A stretch of 64,000 nucleotides of DNA from Methylomonas lenta (GCF_001644015.1 NZ_LUUI01000142.1:1-64000); one strand, 5' to 3'; positions 18,453 through 26,563 are shown, counted from the first letter of the stretch. Notes: generated from the sequence alone by a model not told the origin. Program-made: numbers and translations.

Positions 18453-20436
18453 GAGCAAAGTCAAGCAGCCAATCTTGGAAGTCGTTAAGGGCGCTAAACC
18501 TCCTAAGTCTGCCGGCACTAAACCAACTGGAAACGGTGGCGGTACGGGTAACGGGTCGAAAAAAGCGGTTAGATTTGGTGAATATGGCATCGAATCCGGC
18601 GCGTTTGTGCAGTTCAAGATGATGCGGATTGAAGGATCAAGCGACCGGGCCGAAAACTCATTCCCGCTTTGTGACTTCACTTGTCGAGTCGTTGAAGAGG
18701 TTATTGCTGATGACGGGCTAACTGATACCAGTTTTTTAAGAGTCGAGGGCCGCCGGGCTGATGGTGTGGTGCTGCCGCTGGTTGATATACCGGCTAAAGC
18801 TTTTTATGCCACACAAGGCAACTGGGCTAATGAATTTTGGGGAACGCTGCCGTTTATTTATCCTGGTAACGCAAAGAAAGATAACCTCAGAGCTTGCATT
18901 CAGCTTTATTCAAGACTTGATGGAGATATACCAAGGCGCACCATTTACCGCTTTACCGGCTGGAAAAAAATCAATGACGAATGGCAGTATTTAACCGGAT
19001 CGGGGGCGATTGCTGCCGCCGGGCTGATTGATAGCGTTCAAGTTGACTTAGGGCCCGGCAATATGAGCCGCTACGCACTGCTCGCGCCACTGTCCGACGA
19101 TACGCTTAAGCAAGCCGTGGCTGACGCACTGCTTTTGCTGGAAGTTTGCCCGCATAGGCAGCACATCGGCGCGGTTTTATTGGCGGCGGTTGCACGTGCG
19201 CCTTTGGGTGAAGCGCATTGCATCGATTTTGCAATCTGGCTGCATGGTTTGACCGGCTCCCGCAAGTCGGCTATCGCCGCGATTGCTCAGGTTTTCTTCG
19301 GTAACTTTAGCGCCCGCAGCTTTCCGGCGAACTGGTCGGATTCTGCCAACGACGCGGAAGCTAAAGCTCATCAAGCTAAAGACGCTGTTTATGTTGTTGA
19401 TGATTTTAAGCCGTCGGTGAATAGAACCGAGGCCGACAAACAGCACAGCATGGCCGAGCGGCTGATTAGAAATACTGGCAACCAGGCCGGAAGAGGCCGC
19501 AGAAATGCCAACATGCAGGCACAGGCAACACCGTTTAATAGATCCATGATGTTGATTACTGCCGAAGATTTGCCACGCGGTCAATCATTATTAGGGCGGC
19601 TGCTGGTGTTGGAATTAAGCCGTGAGGATGTGGATAACTCGACGCTTTCCAGGCTACAGCATTCGGCGAATTCCGGTGCTTTATCTGGCCTTATGGCTGC
19701 TTATCTGCAATGGTTAGCGCCGCGTATGGATCAACACAAAAAGGATTTCCCCGTCATTGTTGAACAGCTTAGAAACGGCGCTGTGCGTGACGGGAAAGCC
19801 TCATCTCATCCCCGCGCCCCGGAAATTTTCGCCAATTTGGTAGCTGGGCTTGAGCCGTTTTTGATGTTTTTGGAAGAAATCGGCGCTATCGATGGCGAAA
19901 AATCGATCAGCTTATTGATTGAGGTTGAACAGCATTTACAGCAAGCCTTCAGTGAGCAGGCATCCTATCAGTCCGAACAGGACGAGGTTGAGCGGTTTTT
20001 ACAATTGCTGCGGGCTTGTTTCAGTTCTGGTAATACGCATATTTCTAGCCGGATCGATCAAGGCCCGCCACAATCCCGGCCATTTGCCTGGGGCTGGCGT
20101 GAAGCGGGCGCTGATTTGGTGGGCGATAAGCAATACAAGCCAATGGGTGATTGTATCGGCTGGTATGCCCCACCCAATGACGGCGCACCGCCTCAAGTTT
20201 GGCTAGAGCCGAACAGCGCCTTTAAAACCGTCAATGAATTTGCAAAGCGCCAAGGTGATGCGTTCTTAATGTCGTCGGGTACGTTATGGCGGCGAATAGT
20301 CGAGCGTGGTTTATTGCTTAAAACTGAGCCGGACAGCAAAAATGGACGACCTAAGCCAACTGTCAAGCGGTTGGTGGCTGGGCGTTCGGTTCGGGTACTG
20401 ATATTTGATGCTGAACTGATTGAATCGGCGAGTTGA
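18433..20436 (+). CDS. DUF927-like replicative ATPase/helicase
   Basis: A 667-aa protein. Walker A is GLTGSRKSA near residues 272-280, Walker B is VYVVDDF near 318, and sensor-like segments MLITAEDLPRG and LGRLLVLEL follow; the N-terminal third carries the DUF927-type region (RFTGWKK). With the toprim gene upstream this makes a primase-helicase pair like those of integrating satellites and plasmids. The start is GTG 18433 or ATG 18442, both inside the primase gene. The protein ends at 20436, 78 bp before the iteron-like repeats it may act on. Confidence 0.8.
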   Translation: MATMTNESKVKQPILEVVKGAKPPKSAGTKPTGNGGGTGNGSKKAVRFGEYGIESGAFVQFKMMRIEGSSDRAENSFPLCDFTCRVVEEVIADDGLTDTSFLRVEGRRADGVVLPLVDIPAKAFYATQGNWANEFWGTLPFIYPGNAKKDNLRACIQLYSRLDGDIPRRTIYRFTGWKKINDEWQYLTGSGAIAAAGLIDSVQVDLGPGNMSRYALLAPLSDDTLKQAVADALLLLEVCPHRQHIGAVLLAAVARAPLGEAHCIDFAIWLHGLTGSRKSAIAAIAQVFFGNFSARSFPANWSDSANDAEAKAHQAKDAVYVVDDFKPSVNRTEADKQHSMAERLIRNTGNQAGRGRRNANMQAQATPFNRSMMLITAEDLPRGQSLLGRLLVLELSREDVDNSTLSRLQHSANSGALSGLMAAYLQWLAPRMDQHKKDFPVIVEQLRNGAVRDGKASSHPRAPEIFANLVAGLEPFLMFLEEIGAIDGEKSISLLIEVEQHLQQAFSEQASYQSEQDEVERFLQLLRACFSSGNTHISSRIDQGPPQSRPFAWGWREAGADLVGDKQYKPMGDCIGWYAPPNDGAPPQVWLEPNSAFKTVNEFAKRQGDAFLMSSGTLWRRIVERGLLLKTEPDSKNGRPKPTVKRLVAGRSVRVLIFDAELIESAS

Positions 20437-20846
20437 TGCCGTGGAAATTTCCGGGTTTGTTTTTGCTGTATCGATCCAACTGCAAAAAACTATAAGGGGG
20501 GTATCTTTTTTTTTATGGGAATTAGGGGAGATAAGCCTATAAGCCTTGTCATTAGTGGGTTTGTTGCTCCCCTAGTTGAAAAAAAATTATGGGAGATTCC
20601 CATAAAATTAGGGGAGCGGTAAACAGCGAATTTTTTAGTATTGGGGCTGAAAATTAAGCTGTTTTAGGTGAAAAACAGCCTATCTCCCCGGATTTTTAGA
20701 TTTTTTTAGGGGAGATTCCCATAGTTTTTAAGCTGGTATGGGAGCTTGTAAGCCACGCGTGACAAGGCTTTGAAAGCAATCTCCCCTAATTCCCCTAATT
20801 TTTCACATAGGGGTATAGATGAAATGTATTTTTAGGAGAAATTTTT
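20437..20846. other. Iteron-like G-rich repeat region, candidate replication origin
   Basis: No gene in 410 bp. TTAGGGGAG-type units recur in both orientations: ATGGGAATTAGGGGAGAT (20515-20532), CTCCCCTAG (20567-20575), a palindrome TTATGGGA/TCCCATAA (20587-20605), TTAGGGGAG (20608-20616), ATCTCCCC (20682-20689), TTAGGGGAGATTCCCATA (20706-20723), TATGGGAG (20737-20744), ATCTCCCCTAATTCCCCTAA (20779-20798) and ATAGGGG (20807-20813). Flanks are A/T-rich. Placement just after a primase-helicase pair fits an origin; a repressor-binding array for the next gene is the alternative. Confidence 0.7.
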
Positions 20847-21218
20847 ATGTCGACGAAACAACCCAAAAACATGCAAAAAAAAGATGAAACTGAAGCCAAA
20901 CGGAAAGCACGAACCGCCGCAATCAATCGGCGCATTAATCAAGAATGGGCGGCCTTGAATAAGTTTTATGCTAATCAAATGCAGATATTGCCACCCAACA
21001 CGCCTACGCTAAACAAGTTAACGGCATTAGCCATAACTGACTTTAAAAACAGGCACCAACACGACAAAACCCGGTTTAAGGTTGTCTGGATAATACGTGG
21101 CGGGAATAAAATCACTGTTCCTTACATGAAAACCACGTTCGATAGATTCCTACTGATCCCGCCCGCCCGTTATCGACATGTAAGGCGGGCGCGGTCATTG
21201 CCAAGACTGAAAATTTGA
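20847..21218 (+). CDS. Small basic protein of unknown function
   Basis: A 123-aa, strongly basic protein. The first 40 residues are Lys/Gln/Arg-rich and likely helical (KRKARTAAINRRINQEW); the remainder has a hydrophobic core around FKVVWIIRGGNKITV and a basic tail (RYRHVRRARSL). No known family recognised. TAGGAGAA lies at 20832-20839 in front of the ATG, a good ribosome site. Its position right after the repeat array suggests a DNA-binding or replication-control role, but nothing in the sequence proves it. Confidence 0.6.
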   Translation: MSTKQPKNMQKKDETEAKRKARTAAINRRINQEWAALNKFYANQMQILPPNTPTLNKLTALAITDFKNRHQHDKTRFKVVWIIRGGNKITVPYMKTTFDRFLLIPPARYRHVRRARSLPRLKI

Positions 21219-21543
21219 CGCGTCGAGTCTTCCTGTTAAGTTTTTGAAAAAAAATTTCACGGCATGTGTACTTTTATTGACATTTTTGTTTACATTTCCG
21301 AAAAAAATTAACTTTTTGTAAACAAAATTTGTTGACCTTTTGTTTTTGATTTGCGAAGGGGCCGACTATGGCGTAAGCAATGAGGGGAACGGGGAAATTG
21401 TTAAAAATAATGGCTAATAGTCGTTAAATTGTTCCTGAGTAATTGCCCTCTGGTTTTGGATGTTGACATGGTGTTGCAGTTAGATTCAAAACGCCCTTGT
21501 TTGAGTAAGGGCGTTTATATTTCACCTTCACAGGTTTGAAGCA
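21219..21543. other. Gene-free AT-rich stretch before the resolvase terminator
   Basis: Contains a perfect 11-bp inverted repeat, TTTTGTTTACA (21284-21294) and TGTAAACAAAA (21317-21327), embedded in A/T runs, and TTGACA- and TTGACC-type promoter-like hexamers, then an unremarkable 160 bp and the terminator at 21489-21516. The TTTACA motif is shared with the resolvase upstream region. Confidence 0.55.
21489..21516. terminator. Bidirectional intrinsic terminator between convergent genes
   Basis: AAACGCCCTT (21489-21498) pairs perfectly with AAGGGCGTTT (21507-21516) across 8 nt, with T-rich sequence following on the plus strand and A residues preceding. It lies between the plus-strand basic-protein gene and the minus-strand resolvase. 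Confidence 0.85.
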
Positions 21544-22101
21544 TCAAGCCGCTAATAGTTTGTAAAGCGTTGGGCGGCTAATGCCGTATTCTTTGGCAAG
21601 TTTGCTTTTGTCGCCGCCTTGCTCGATCCTGGCTTTGATTTCGGCGGTTTGTTCTGCATTGAGTTTAGAGGGTGCGCCTAGCTTCTTGCCGCTGGCCTTG
21701 GCGGCCTCGATCCCTTCCCGCTGGCGTTCTTTTATCAATGTCCGCTCGAATTCTGCAAAAGCACCCAGCATTTGCAGCATGAGCGTTTGCATGGGTGATG
21801 TATTGGCGGCTTCAAAGGTAAGGTGCTCTTTGTAAAACTTAACCGTGATGCCTTTCTGGGTTAATGTCTCGATAATGGTTTGCAGGTCTTTCAGGTTACG
21901 CGCTAAACGGTCGATGCTATGGACGTGTAAAACGTCTCCTTCTCTGAGGTGGTTTAGGCAGTTGGTTAATTCTGGCCGGTTGGCATCTTTGCCGCTGGCC
22001 TTGTCGGTAAAGGTTCGATCAAGCTGCACGTCTGCTAATTGGCGTTCTGTGTTTTGAGATGTTGAGCTAACTCTAATGTATCCGATTTGTTGGCCTTTCA
22101 T
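21544..22101 (-). CDS. Serine recombinase of the resolvase/invertase family
   Basis: A 185-aa protein with normal small-resolvase length. Catalytic Ser is in IGYIRVSSTSQNTERQ near residue 13; downstream are DRTFTDKASGKDANRPEL, HVHSIDRLARNLKDL (conserved Arg pair) and FAEFERTLIKERQREGIEAAK (E helix), then a C-terminal helix-turn-helix (SKLAKEYGISRPTLYKLL). It would resolve or invert DNA at a res-type site; in the element it may resolve multimers or control a switch. Its upstream region is full of TTTACAC repeats. No transposase accompanies it. Confidence 0.92.
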   Translation of the reverse strand: MKGQQIGYIRVSSTSQNTERQLADVQLDRTFTDKASGKDANRPELTNCLNHLREGDVLHVHSIDRLARNLKDLQTIIETLTQKGITVKFYKEHLTFEAANTSPMQTLMLQMLGAFAEFERTLIKERQREGIEAAKASGKKLGAPSKLNAEQTAEIKARIEQGGDKSKLAKEYGISRPTLYKLLAA

Positions 22102-22111
22102 GATTGCACCT

Positions 22112-22246
22112 TTTGTGTAAATTAAACTCTTAGAGTTAGATTAACACTTGTAAAGTAAATGTCAAATCAACTTTTATTTACACGGTGTAAAGCGGGTTTG
22201 CGGGCATAGTTGCATGTGTAAAAGAATGTATACTTTGCTTACACAT
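22112..22246. promoter_or_regulatory. Divergent promoter/candidate res site with TTTACAC repeats
   Basis: Between the divergent resolvase and PLD genes: TTTGTGTAAA (22112-22121), palindrome AACTCT-T-AGAGTT (22125-22137), palindrome TTTACAC-G-GTGTAAA (22177-22191), and ATGTGTAA (22214-22221) facing TTACACAT (22239-22246). A TATACT at 22229-22234 could be a -10 for the PLD gene. Several inverted sites next to a resolvase gene is how res sites and resolvase operators are organised. Confidence 0.6.
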
Positions 22247-22262
22247 TTTAAAAGGAGTCGAT

Positions 22263-22949
22263 ATGGCAGAGTTTTTGGATACTGAAAGCGTGAACATGTG
22301 GCTTGCTCGAATAATTAAAAACGCCCGAGAAAGGGTTTTGCTTGTTAGCCCTTACTTAAAATTCAGCGATAGAATCAAAGAGTTTATAACCGATAAAAAT
22401 AATTTAAAAATTGATGTACAGATTGTGTACGGCAAAGAAGAACCAAAGCCGGATGTAATAAATTGGTTAAATAATCTACCTTATGTTAGGGCTAGCTATT
22501 GCAAAAATTTACATGCTAAATGTTACCTAAACGAGGAGCTTTGTATTGTTACAAGTATGAATCTTTATGAATTCAGCCAACAAAATAATAATGAAATGGG
22601 GGTTTTATTTAGTCGTCAAAACGATTTAATTCTTTACAACAAAGCTTTTGAAGAAGTTCAGCGACTTATCCGCATAAGCGAAGGAAGAAACGCTAATTCT
22701 TTTAAAATTTCAACGCCAATAAAGTCAACTGAACTGCAAACTAAAATCCCAACTCATGAGTTAGCTAAAAGGCGACATATCGAACAAAAAATACTAAATG
22801 AAAATTTACTAACTTCAGGTTTGATTAAGCTTGTTACCGGGAAAGGAATCAAAGGACATTATGCTTTAACAGCAAGGGGCATTGAAGCAGGAGGAGAGCC
22901 AGAGCAAGGAACTCATATTATTTTATGGCCTGAAAATCTTAAATTATGA
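22263..22949 (+). CDS. PLD-like nuclease-domain protein, accessory
   Basis: A 228-aa protein with a single phospholipase-D-type catalytic motif: H-x-K in NLHAKCYLN near residue 83, followed by the (G/S)-S/N position in VTSMNLYEFSQQNNNEMGV. N-terminal strand-turn VLLVSPYLKF fits the PLD fold. The C-terminal third (residues about 165-228) is a small helical/winged domain of unknown role. Single-motif PLD proteins are often dimeric nucleases. AAGGAG lies before the ATG. The gene is markedly A/T-rich beside its neighbours and is the last gene before the att end, a typical cargo position; defence is an inference. Confidence 0.78.
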   Translation: MAEFLDTESVNMWLARIIKNARERVLLVSPYLKFSDRIKEFITDKNNLKIDVQIVYGKEEPKPDVINWLNNLPYVRASYCKNLHAKCYLNEELCIVTSMNLYEFSQQNNNEMGVLFSRQNDLILYNKAFEEVQRLIRISEGRNANSFKISTPIKSTELQTKIPTHELAKRRHIEQKILNENLLTSGLIKLVTGKGIKGHYALTARGIEAGGEPEQGTHIILWPENLKL

Positions 22950-22980
22950 GCTGACGTTAAGCATTGCTGGAAAATCACTA

Positions 22981-23017
22981 AAAAAGCCGGTGGACTTGGT
23001 TGGCTTACCGGCTTTTT
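22981..23017 (+). terminator. Intrinsic terminator after the PLD gene
   Basis: AAAAAGCCGGT (22981-22991) pairs with ACCGGCTTTTT (23007-23017), followed by more T. It closes the element's rightmost gene before the arm repeat and tRNA. Confidence 0.9.
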
Positions 23018-23049
23018 TGTTGTCTGATTGTCGAGGTAATTTATTTTGA

Positions 23050-23069
23050 AGTGCGACAAAATTGCGACA
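23050..23069. repeat. 20-bp direct repeat, right end of element B (candidate integrase arm site)
   Basis: Identical to 15076-15095 and in the same orientation. It lies 48 bp inside the tRNA end, with further ATTGTCG motifs at about 23026 and 23092. Confidence 0.75.
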
Positions 23070-23117
23070 TTTTTAAAAATAGCTGACCTTAAAATTGTCG
23101 TAAGTCATTGTTTTAAA

Positions 23118-23193
23118 TGGTGCCGGCAATAGGAATCGAACCTACGACCTTCGCGTTACGAGTGCGCTGCTCTACCTGCTGAGCTATGCCGGC
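23118..23193 (-). tRNA. tRNA-Thr (anticodon CGT)
   Basis: A 76-nt cloverleaf read on the minus strand: acceptor GCCGGCA / TGCCGGC, D arm GCTCAGCAGGTAGAGC, anticodon loop CTCGTAA giving CGT, T arm GTAGG-TTCGATT-CCTAT and encoded ACCA end. It closely resembles E. coli thrW, itself an integration site for the CP4-6 element. The anticodon stem has an A-C mismatch next to the loop and a G-A at its base (E. coli thrW has the latter too). Its 5' end is 8 nt past the hisI stop, so it may be transcribed with the his operon. Its 3' end is the attachment site of the islands. Confidence 0.96.
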
Positions 23194-23201
23194 TTTGTGG
23201 G

Positions 23202-23588
23202 CTATTTGTAGATGGACTTTGGGTCTTTCAGGACGGGTTCTGTAGTTTGCCATTCGCCGTCTTTCAGGCTGCGATAAAAGCAGCTTTCGCGACCGGTATG
23301 GCAGGCTATGCCACCTTCTTGGGCGATTTTAATCAATATTACATCAGCATCGCAATCTAATTGCATGTCTATAACTTTTTGCCTATGGCCGGACTCTTCG
23401 CCTTTGCGCCATAGGCGCTGGCGAGAGCGTGACCAATAAGTCGCGTAGCCTTCCTGTACAGTGAGCGCCAATGATTCGCGATTCATCCAGGCAAACATCA
23501 CCACGCGGCCGCTGTCATGCTGTTGAGCGATAACGGGTACTAAACCGTCTTCGCTCCACTGGATTTCATTCAGCCAAGCGTCGTTCAT
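23202..23588 (-). CDS. hisI: Phosphoribosyl-AMP cyclohydrolase
   Basis: A 128-aa enzyme of histidine synthesis that opens the adenine ring of PR-AMP. Zinc/metal ligands are visible in [13 protein letters not shown] and in [15 protein letters not shown], and [17 protein letters not shown] is the family signature. It is the stand-alone HisI, lacking the HisE pyrophosphohydrolase domain found in fused HisIE. Its ATG overlaps the hisF stop by 4 nt. The tRNA-Thr and islands follow immediately; hisE, often next in related genomes, is not in the window. Confidence 0.97.
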   Translation of the reverse strand: MNDAWLNEIQWSEDGLVPVIAQQHDSGRVVMFAWMNRESLALTVQEGYATYWSRSRQRLWRKGEESGHRQKVIDMQLDCDADVILIKIAQEGGIACHTGRESCFYRSLKDGEWQTTEPVLKDPKSIYK

Positions 23589-24358
23589 AGGCGTACCTCT
23601 ATGCCGCGTGACTGCATGTGTAATTTAGCTTGTTCGATAGTGTACTCGGCAAAATGAAAAATACTGGCAGCCAGCACTGCGTCGGCTTTACCCTCGATGA
23701 TGCCGTCGGCTAAATGATCCAGATTGCCGACACCGCCGGAGGCGATCACCGGGATGCTGACTGCTTCGCTGATGGCACGCGTCAGGGCTAAATCAAAACC
23801 GGATTTAGTGCCGTCCCTATCCATGCTGGTCAGTAATATTTCGCCAGCACCAAAGTCTTTCATTTTAATCGCCCACTCCACGGCATTGATGCCGGTGGGT
23901 TTGCGGCCGCCGTGGGTAAATATTTCCCAGCGATTTTCTTCACCCGGTTGGCTGACTTTTTTAGCGTCTATGGCGACCACGATACATTGCGAGCCGAATT
24001 TATCAGCCGCTTGTTTGACAAATTCCGGATTGAATACAGCCGCACTGTTGATGCCGACTTTGTCGGCACCCGCATTCAGCATGGTGCGAATGTCTTCCAG
24101 TGTGCGGATGCCGCCACCTACGGTAAGCGGTATAAACACTTCGCTGGCGACTTCTTCGACCACATGCACGATGGTGTCGCGGTTGTGGTGGGTGGCAGTG
24201 ATGTCTAAAAAGGTGATCTCATCTGCGCCTTCCTGGTCGTAGCGGCGGGCAATTTCCACTGGATCGCCGGCATCGCGAATGTCAACGAATTGCACGCCTT
24301 TAACGACGCGACCATTATCGACATCCAGGCAAGGAATAATACGTTTAGCAAGGCTCAT
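23585..24358 (-). CDS. hisF: Imidazole glycerol phosphate synthase, cyclase subunit
   Basis: A 257-aa (beta/alpha)8 barrel. Catalytic Asp residues sit in [15 protein letters not shown] (Asp near 11) and VVAIDAKK (near 130); phosphate loops are TVGGGIR and IASGGVGN. With HisH it turns PRFAR and ammonia into IGP and AICAR. Full length. It lies between hisA (36-nt gap) and hisI (4-nt overlap) in the hisBHAFI order. Confidence 0.98.
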   Translation of the reverse strand: MSLAKRIIPCLDVDNGRVVKGVQFVDIRDAGDPVEIARRYDQEGADEITFLDITATHHNRDTIVHVVEEVASEVFIPLTVGGGIRTLEDIRTMLNAGADKVGINSAAVFNPEFVKQAADKFGSQCIVVAIDAKKVSQPGEENRWEIFTHGGRKPTGINAVEWAIKMKDFGAGEILLTSMDRDGTKSGFDLALTRAISEAVSIPVIASGGVGNLDHLADGIIEGKADAVLAASIFHFAEYTIEQAKLHMQSRGIEVRL

Positions 24359-24394
24359 GAATATTGGCTGGCTGTGTTGTGAGTGTGCGGAGAA

Positions 24395-25141
24395 TTAGAC
24401 GCTTACATCGGCAAACGATTCAGCGAGTTTTTCCGCTTCGGCAAAGTCCAGCGTGCCTTCGTAAATCGCGCGACCGGTAATAGCGCCCATGATGCCTTCG
24501 TGAGCGACTTCGCCCAAGGCCTTGATGTCATCTATATTGGTAATGCCGCCGGAAGCGATAACCGGGATGGTGATTTCACGCGCCAGTTTGGCCGTGGCTT
24601 CAACGTTGACACCCTGCATCATGCCGTCACGGGAGATGTCGGTGTATATGATGGCTGATACGCCCTGAGCTTCGAATTTTTTCGCCAGATCGATGACGTC
24701 GTGGCGGGATAGTTTGGACCAGCCATCGATGGCGACTTTGCCGTCTTTGGCATCCAGGCCAACAATGATGTGGCCGGGAAATTCAATGGCCACGTCGCGG
24801 ACGAAGTGCGGTTCGCTGACAGCTTTGGTGCCGATGATGACGTATTCCACGCCGGCTTCTAAATAGGCTTGTATGGTGTCTTCGTCGCGGATGCCGCCGC
24901 CGATTTGTACCGGTACGTTGGGATAAGCGCGAACAATGGCGTTGATGACTTCGGCATTTCTAGGCTTACCCGCGAAGGCGCCGTCCAGGTCTACCAAATG
25001 CAGGCGTCTGGCGCCTGCATTTACCCAGCGACCCGCTACCGCGACCGGGTCGTCGGAGAATATTGTGTTTTCTTCCATGCGACCCTGGCGCAAGCGAACA
25101 CATTTGCCTTCTTTTAAATCAATTGCAGGTATCAACAACAT
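24395..25141 (-). CDS. hisA: Phosphoribosylformimino-AICAR ribotide isomerase
   Basis: A 248-aa (beta/alpha)8 barrel isomerase, homologous to HisF. The catalytic Asp near residue 8 is in [14 protein letters not shown]; a second acidic site is in [14 protein letters not shown], and [11 protein letters not shown] and IASGGITN bind phosphate. It converts ProFAR to PRFAR. Upstream lies an intrinsic terminator separating it from hisH, so it may also have its own promoter within the 99-bp gap. Confidence 0.98.
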   Translation of the reverse strand: MLLIPAIDLKEGKCVRLRQGRMEENTIFSDDPVAVAGRWVNAGARRLHLVDLDGAFAGKPRNAEVINAIVRAYPNVPVQIGGGIRDEDTIQAYLEAGVEYVIIGTKAVSEPHFVRDVAIEFPGHIIVGLDAKDGKVAIDGWSKLSRHDVIDLAKKFEAQGVSAIIYTDISRDGMMQGVNVEATAKLAREITIPVIASGGITNIDDIKALGEVAHEGIMGAITGRAIYEGTLDFAEAEKLAESFADVSV

Positions 25142-25179
25142 AGTTCAATCTCAGTAGTTAAATCATTTATCAAAAGGTT

Positions 25180-25208
25180 AAAAAAGCCGAAATGCGGGTC
25201 GTTTCGGC
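25180..25208 (-). terminator. Intrinsic terminator between hisH and hisA
   Basis: On the minus strand GCCGAAA (25202-25208) pairs with TTTCGGC (25186-25192) across a 9-nt loop, followed by six U (25185-25180). It lies downstream of hisH and upstream of hisA in the direction of transcription, so it splits or attenuates the his transcript. Confidence 0.75.
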
Positions 25209-25240
25209 GTCGTCTTACATATAATCGCGTGCGTCAGCTA

Positions 25241-25882
25241 TTAAGCCGCGCCATCCCAGCGTAAAAAATTTTGTAACAATTGTAGGCCAACGGTCTGACT
25301 TTTTTCCGGATGAAATTGCACGGCAAATACATTGTTTTTCGCCAGTGCGCAGGTAAATGGCTGCGGATAAGCACTGCTGGCGATGCTGTCCTGCTCACTA
25401 TCCGGGATGGCGTAATAACTGTGCACAAAGTAAAAGCGGCTGTCCTGAGCAATATCTTGCCATAAGGGGTGTGGTTTTTGTCTGACGCGGTTCCAGCCCA
25501 TGTGCGGTACTTTTAGTGAGTGGTCTAACTCATCGAAAAGCGGTTCGGCAAAATGACGCACGTGACCGGGAAATAAATTTAGGCAGGCTATGCCGCCATT
25601 TTCTTCGCTATCAGTTAATAGCGCCTGCATGCCTAAGCAAATACCTAAAAAAGGCTTGTCTTGGGCAACGTTTTTGATCACGTCGACCAGTTTAAGCGCT
25701 TGTAAAGCCTGCATGCAATCACGCATGGCGCCGACACCGGGAAATACCACCCGATCGGCAGCTTGAATGACATGAGCATCGGCGCTGATTTGCACATTGA
25801 CGCTGGTATCGGCGTGTTGCAGGGCTTTGGCGATGGAATGAAGGTTACCCATTCCGTAGTCGATAACGGCAACTGTTGACAT
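25241..25882 (-). CDS. hisH: Imidazole glycerol phosphate synthase, glutaminase subunit
   Basis: A 213-aa class I glutamine amidotransferase. Nucleophile Cys is in FLGICLGMQ, the His/Glu pair in VQFHPEKSQ, and oxyanion/PGVGAM motif in VVFPGVGAMRDC. It supplies ammonia to HisF. It lies 38 nt after hisB and 99 nt before hisA, with the terminator in that gap. Confidence 0.97.
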   Translation of the reverse strand: MSTVAVIDYGMGNLHSIAKALQHADTSVNVQISADAHVIQAADRVVFPGVGAMRDCMQALQALKLVDVIKNVAQDKPFLGICLGMQALLTDSEENGGIACLNLFPGHVRHFAEPLFDELDHSLKVPHMGWNRVRQKPHPLWQDIAQDSRFYFVHSYYAIPDSEQDSIASSAYPQPFTCALAKNNVFAVQFHPEKSQTVGLQLLQNFLRWDGAA

Positions 25883-25920
25883 AAAAATGTGAAATTAAGT
25901 AGAAAAACAGCTAAGAGAAA

Positions 25921-26514
25921 TTATAGGCTACCTTTGGTAGATGGCATGATGCCAGTCATGCGCGGGTCTGGGCTAATCGCCATCCGCACCGCGCGGCCAA
26001 AGGCTTTAAATACTGTTTCGGCTATATGATGGGCGTTGCCGGCTTTCAGGTTATCGATATGCAAAGTAACACCCGCGTGATTGACAAAGCCCTGAAAAAA
26101 TTCTTTAAACAAATCCACGTCGAAGCTACCGATGAAAGCGCGTTTAAACTCAACTTCATAAAACAAGCCGGGGCGGCCGGAAAAATCCACCACCACCCGC
26201 GACAAGGATTCATCCAGTGGGCAATAGGCATGGCCATAACGGACAATACCTTTTTTATCGCCTAGCGCTTTAGCAACGGCTTGCCCTAGCGTAATGCCGA
26301 TATCTTCCACACTGTGATGGGCGTCGATATGTAAATCGCCTTTTGAAACTACATCCATGTCAATCAAGCCGTGGCGGGCTATTTGATCCAGCATGTGATC
26401 AAGAAAAGGCAGGCCAGTGCTAAAAGAGGCAGTGCCATTGCCATCCAGATTGATGGCAATCTTAATCTGGGTTTCCAAGGTGTTGCGTTCAACCTCTGCT
26501 GTGCGTGGGTTCAT
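25921..26514 (-). CDS. hisB: Imidazoleglycerol-phosphate dehydratase
   Basis: A 197-aa monofunctional IGPD (no phosphatase domain). Metal-binding His motifs are intact: [39 protein letters not shown] and [16 protein letters not shown]. It makes imidazole-acetol phosphate. First gene of the his run on this strand; pepN lies 49 nt upstream in the same direction, so the his promoter is in or before that gap. Confidence 0.98.
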   Translation of the reverse strand: MNPRTAEVERNTLETQIKIAINLDGNGTASFSTGLPFLDHMLDQIARHGLIDMDVVSKGDLHIDAHHSVEDIGITLGQAVAKALGDKKGIVRYGHAYCPLDESLSRVVVDFSGRPGLFYEVEFKRAFIGSFDVDLFKEFFQGFVNHAGVTLHIDNLKAGNAHHIAETVFKAFGRAVRMAISPDPRMTGIMPSTKGSL

Positions 26515-26563
26515 GCTGGCTATGAATGTTTTAATTGAGCATTAGTTTACGTGATTGTGACCA

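Larger units (their letters stand above)
14912..23117. mobile_element. Element B: intact 8.2-kb integrative element at tRNA-Thr
   Basis: Delimited by att copy 2 and the intact tRNA-Thr gene. Holds an intact tyrosine integrase, an unknown gene, an AlpA-like regulator, a toprim primase, a DUF927-like ATPase, an iteron-like region, a small unknown gene, a serine resolvase and a PLD-like nuclease. A 20-bp sequence recurs inside both ends (15076-15095; 23050-23069), as expected of integrase arm sites. No capsid, tail, relaxase or conjugation genes are present, so it is either a phage-satellite-like or a plasmid-like integrative element that needs a helper to spread. Confidence 0.8.

Noticed and set aside
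20515..20813. CRISPR array
   Set aside because: Units are short, occur in both orientations and have irregular spacing; there are no cas genes.
21544..22101. Transposon of the Tn3 type
   Set aside because: Only a resolvase is present; no transposase or terminal inverted repeats of Tn3 type were seen around it.
14912..23117. Classical P4-like satellite or integrative conjugative element
   Set aside because: No P4 alpha-type fused primase-helicase, no capsid-size or transactivation genes and no relaxase or conjugation genes; left as an unclassified integrative element.
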